A stretch of DNA of 7,369 bases from DTU018 sp029550685 (GTDB lineage: Bacteria; Bacillota; Syntrophomonadia; Syntrophomonadales; Syntrophomonadaceae), in assembly GCA_035412805.1 (NCBI GenBank), contig DAONVO010000103.1, positions 1 through 7,369 of the forward strand, written 5' to 3'. The translations under genes were made by a program, and so were the position numbers. Each line of letters starts with the position of its first letter. Within the stretch, counting starts at the first letter, position 1. This document shows positions 7,072 through 7,369 of this stretch, piece by piece. Below the pieces are notes generated by a model. The model saw only the letters and a program-made list of their open reading frames with translations, was not told where the DNA came from and ran no database searches.

Positions 7072-7365
7072 TTACATTTGGATTCGCATAATTTCCTGAA
7101 AAGCTTCTACAATTCGATTGCGTATTTCCAAAGTAAGTTGAAGAGCTAAGCTGGCTTTCTCATAGGCTAAAACAGTATTGTGAAGATACTCTTCATCCCC
7201 CAGAGCCATCTGCTGTGCTCCAGCGGAAGCCTCCTTTTGTAATTGATCAACACTCTGTAAAGCGTTGTTCAAATATGTCAAAAAGCTACCCGAATTTGCC
7301 TGTTTCTCGTTTGACTCGGATAGATATCTGGAAGCAAAGCTGGTACCTAACAGTTCCAATCGCAT
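7072..7365 (-). CDS. fliE: Flagellar hook-basal body protein FliE
   Basis: FliE is a small exported protein that links the MS ring to the proximal rod and is among the first substrates of the export gate. The 97-residue product fits the usual 95-110. It has no signal peptide, as expected for a type III substrate. The variable N-terminus is followed by the family core: a helix with FLTYLNNALQSVDQLQKEA (about 28-46), the ALGDEEYLHNTVLAYEKASL segment, then LQLTLEIRNRIVEAFQEIMR near the end, which corresponds to the rod-forming C-terminal helix. The ATG at 7365 lies four bases from the window edge, so its ribosome binding site cannot be seen and a slightly longer N-terminus is not excluded, although a TAA in frame +2 overlaps the region just before the ATG. 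By family order flgC and flgB should lie to the right. Confidence 0.95.
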   Translation of the reverse strand: MRLELLGTSFASRYLSESNEKQANSGSFLTYLNNALQSVDQLQKEASAGAQQMALGDEEYLHNTVLAYEKASLALQLTLEIRNRIVEAFQEIMRIQM

Positions 7366-7369
7366 TTAG

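Noticed and set aside
1..7369. A novel or mobile system hidden in the operon
   Set aside because: Every gene fits the standard Firmicutes flagellar order with intact motifs; there are no inserted genes, transposase remnants, terminal repeats or composition breaks that I can see.

Overview
The window is one uninterrupted block of eight flagellar genes, all on the minus strand. In transcription order (right to left) they are fliE, fliF, fliG, fliH, fliI, fliJ, a ylxF-type gene and the 5' part of fliK, which runs off the left edge. This is the early segment of the fla/che operon as known from Bacillus and many Clostridia. The ylxF-type gene between fliJ and fliK points to Firmicutes (Bacillota). 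The medium GC, strong GGAGG-type ribosome binding sites and mixed ATG/GTG/TTG starts fit a clostridial or syntrophomonad-like anaerobe, but genus cannot be fixed from sequence alone.

Layout: fliE 7072-7365, a 32-nt gap, fliF 5408-7039, a 6-nt gap, fliG 4385-5401, 8-nt overlap, fliH 3589-4392, 8-nt overlap, fliI 2256-3596, 1-nt overlap (TAATG), fliJ 1795-2256, 4-nt overlap (ATGA), ylxF 1247-1798, about 38-nt gap, then fliK from about 1208 to beyond position 1. No stretch over 300 bases lacks a gene. I see no terminator, internal promoter, RNA gene, mobile element or CRISPR array. The promoter must lie to the right of the window, presumably upstream of flgB/flgC, and the operon presumably continues to the left.

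The products form the base of the flagellum and its export machine. FliF makes the MS ring, FliE joins that ring to the rod, and FliG is the rotor torque protein mounted on FliF. FliH, FliI and FliJ are the stator-like regulator, ATPase and central stalk of the type III export apparatus. FliK measures hook length and switches export specificity. The YlxF-type protein is a membrane-anchored coiled-coil protein with a helical C-terminal domain of the MgtE-N type; its role is poorly defined.

I found no sign of a new biological system. The points worth a second look are the unusual fliK start region (a near-perfect Shine-Dalgarno placed ideally for an ATA codon and overlapping a GTG codon), the TTG start of fliH, the chain of overlapping genes, a start correction for fliI, and the resemblance between the YlxF C-terminus and FliG helical repeats.
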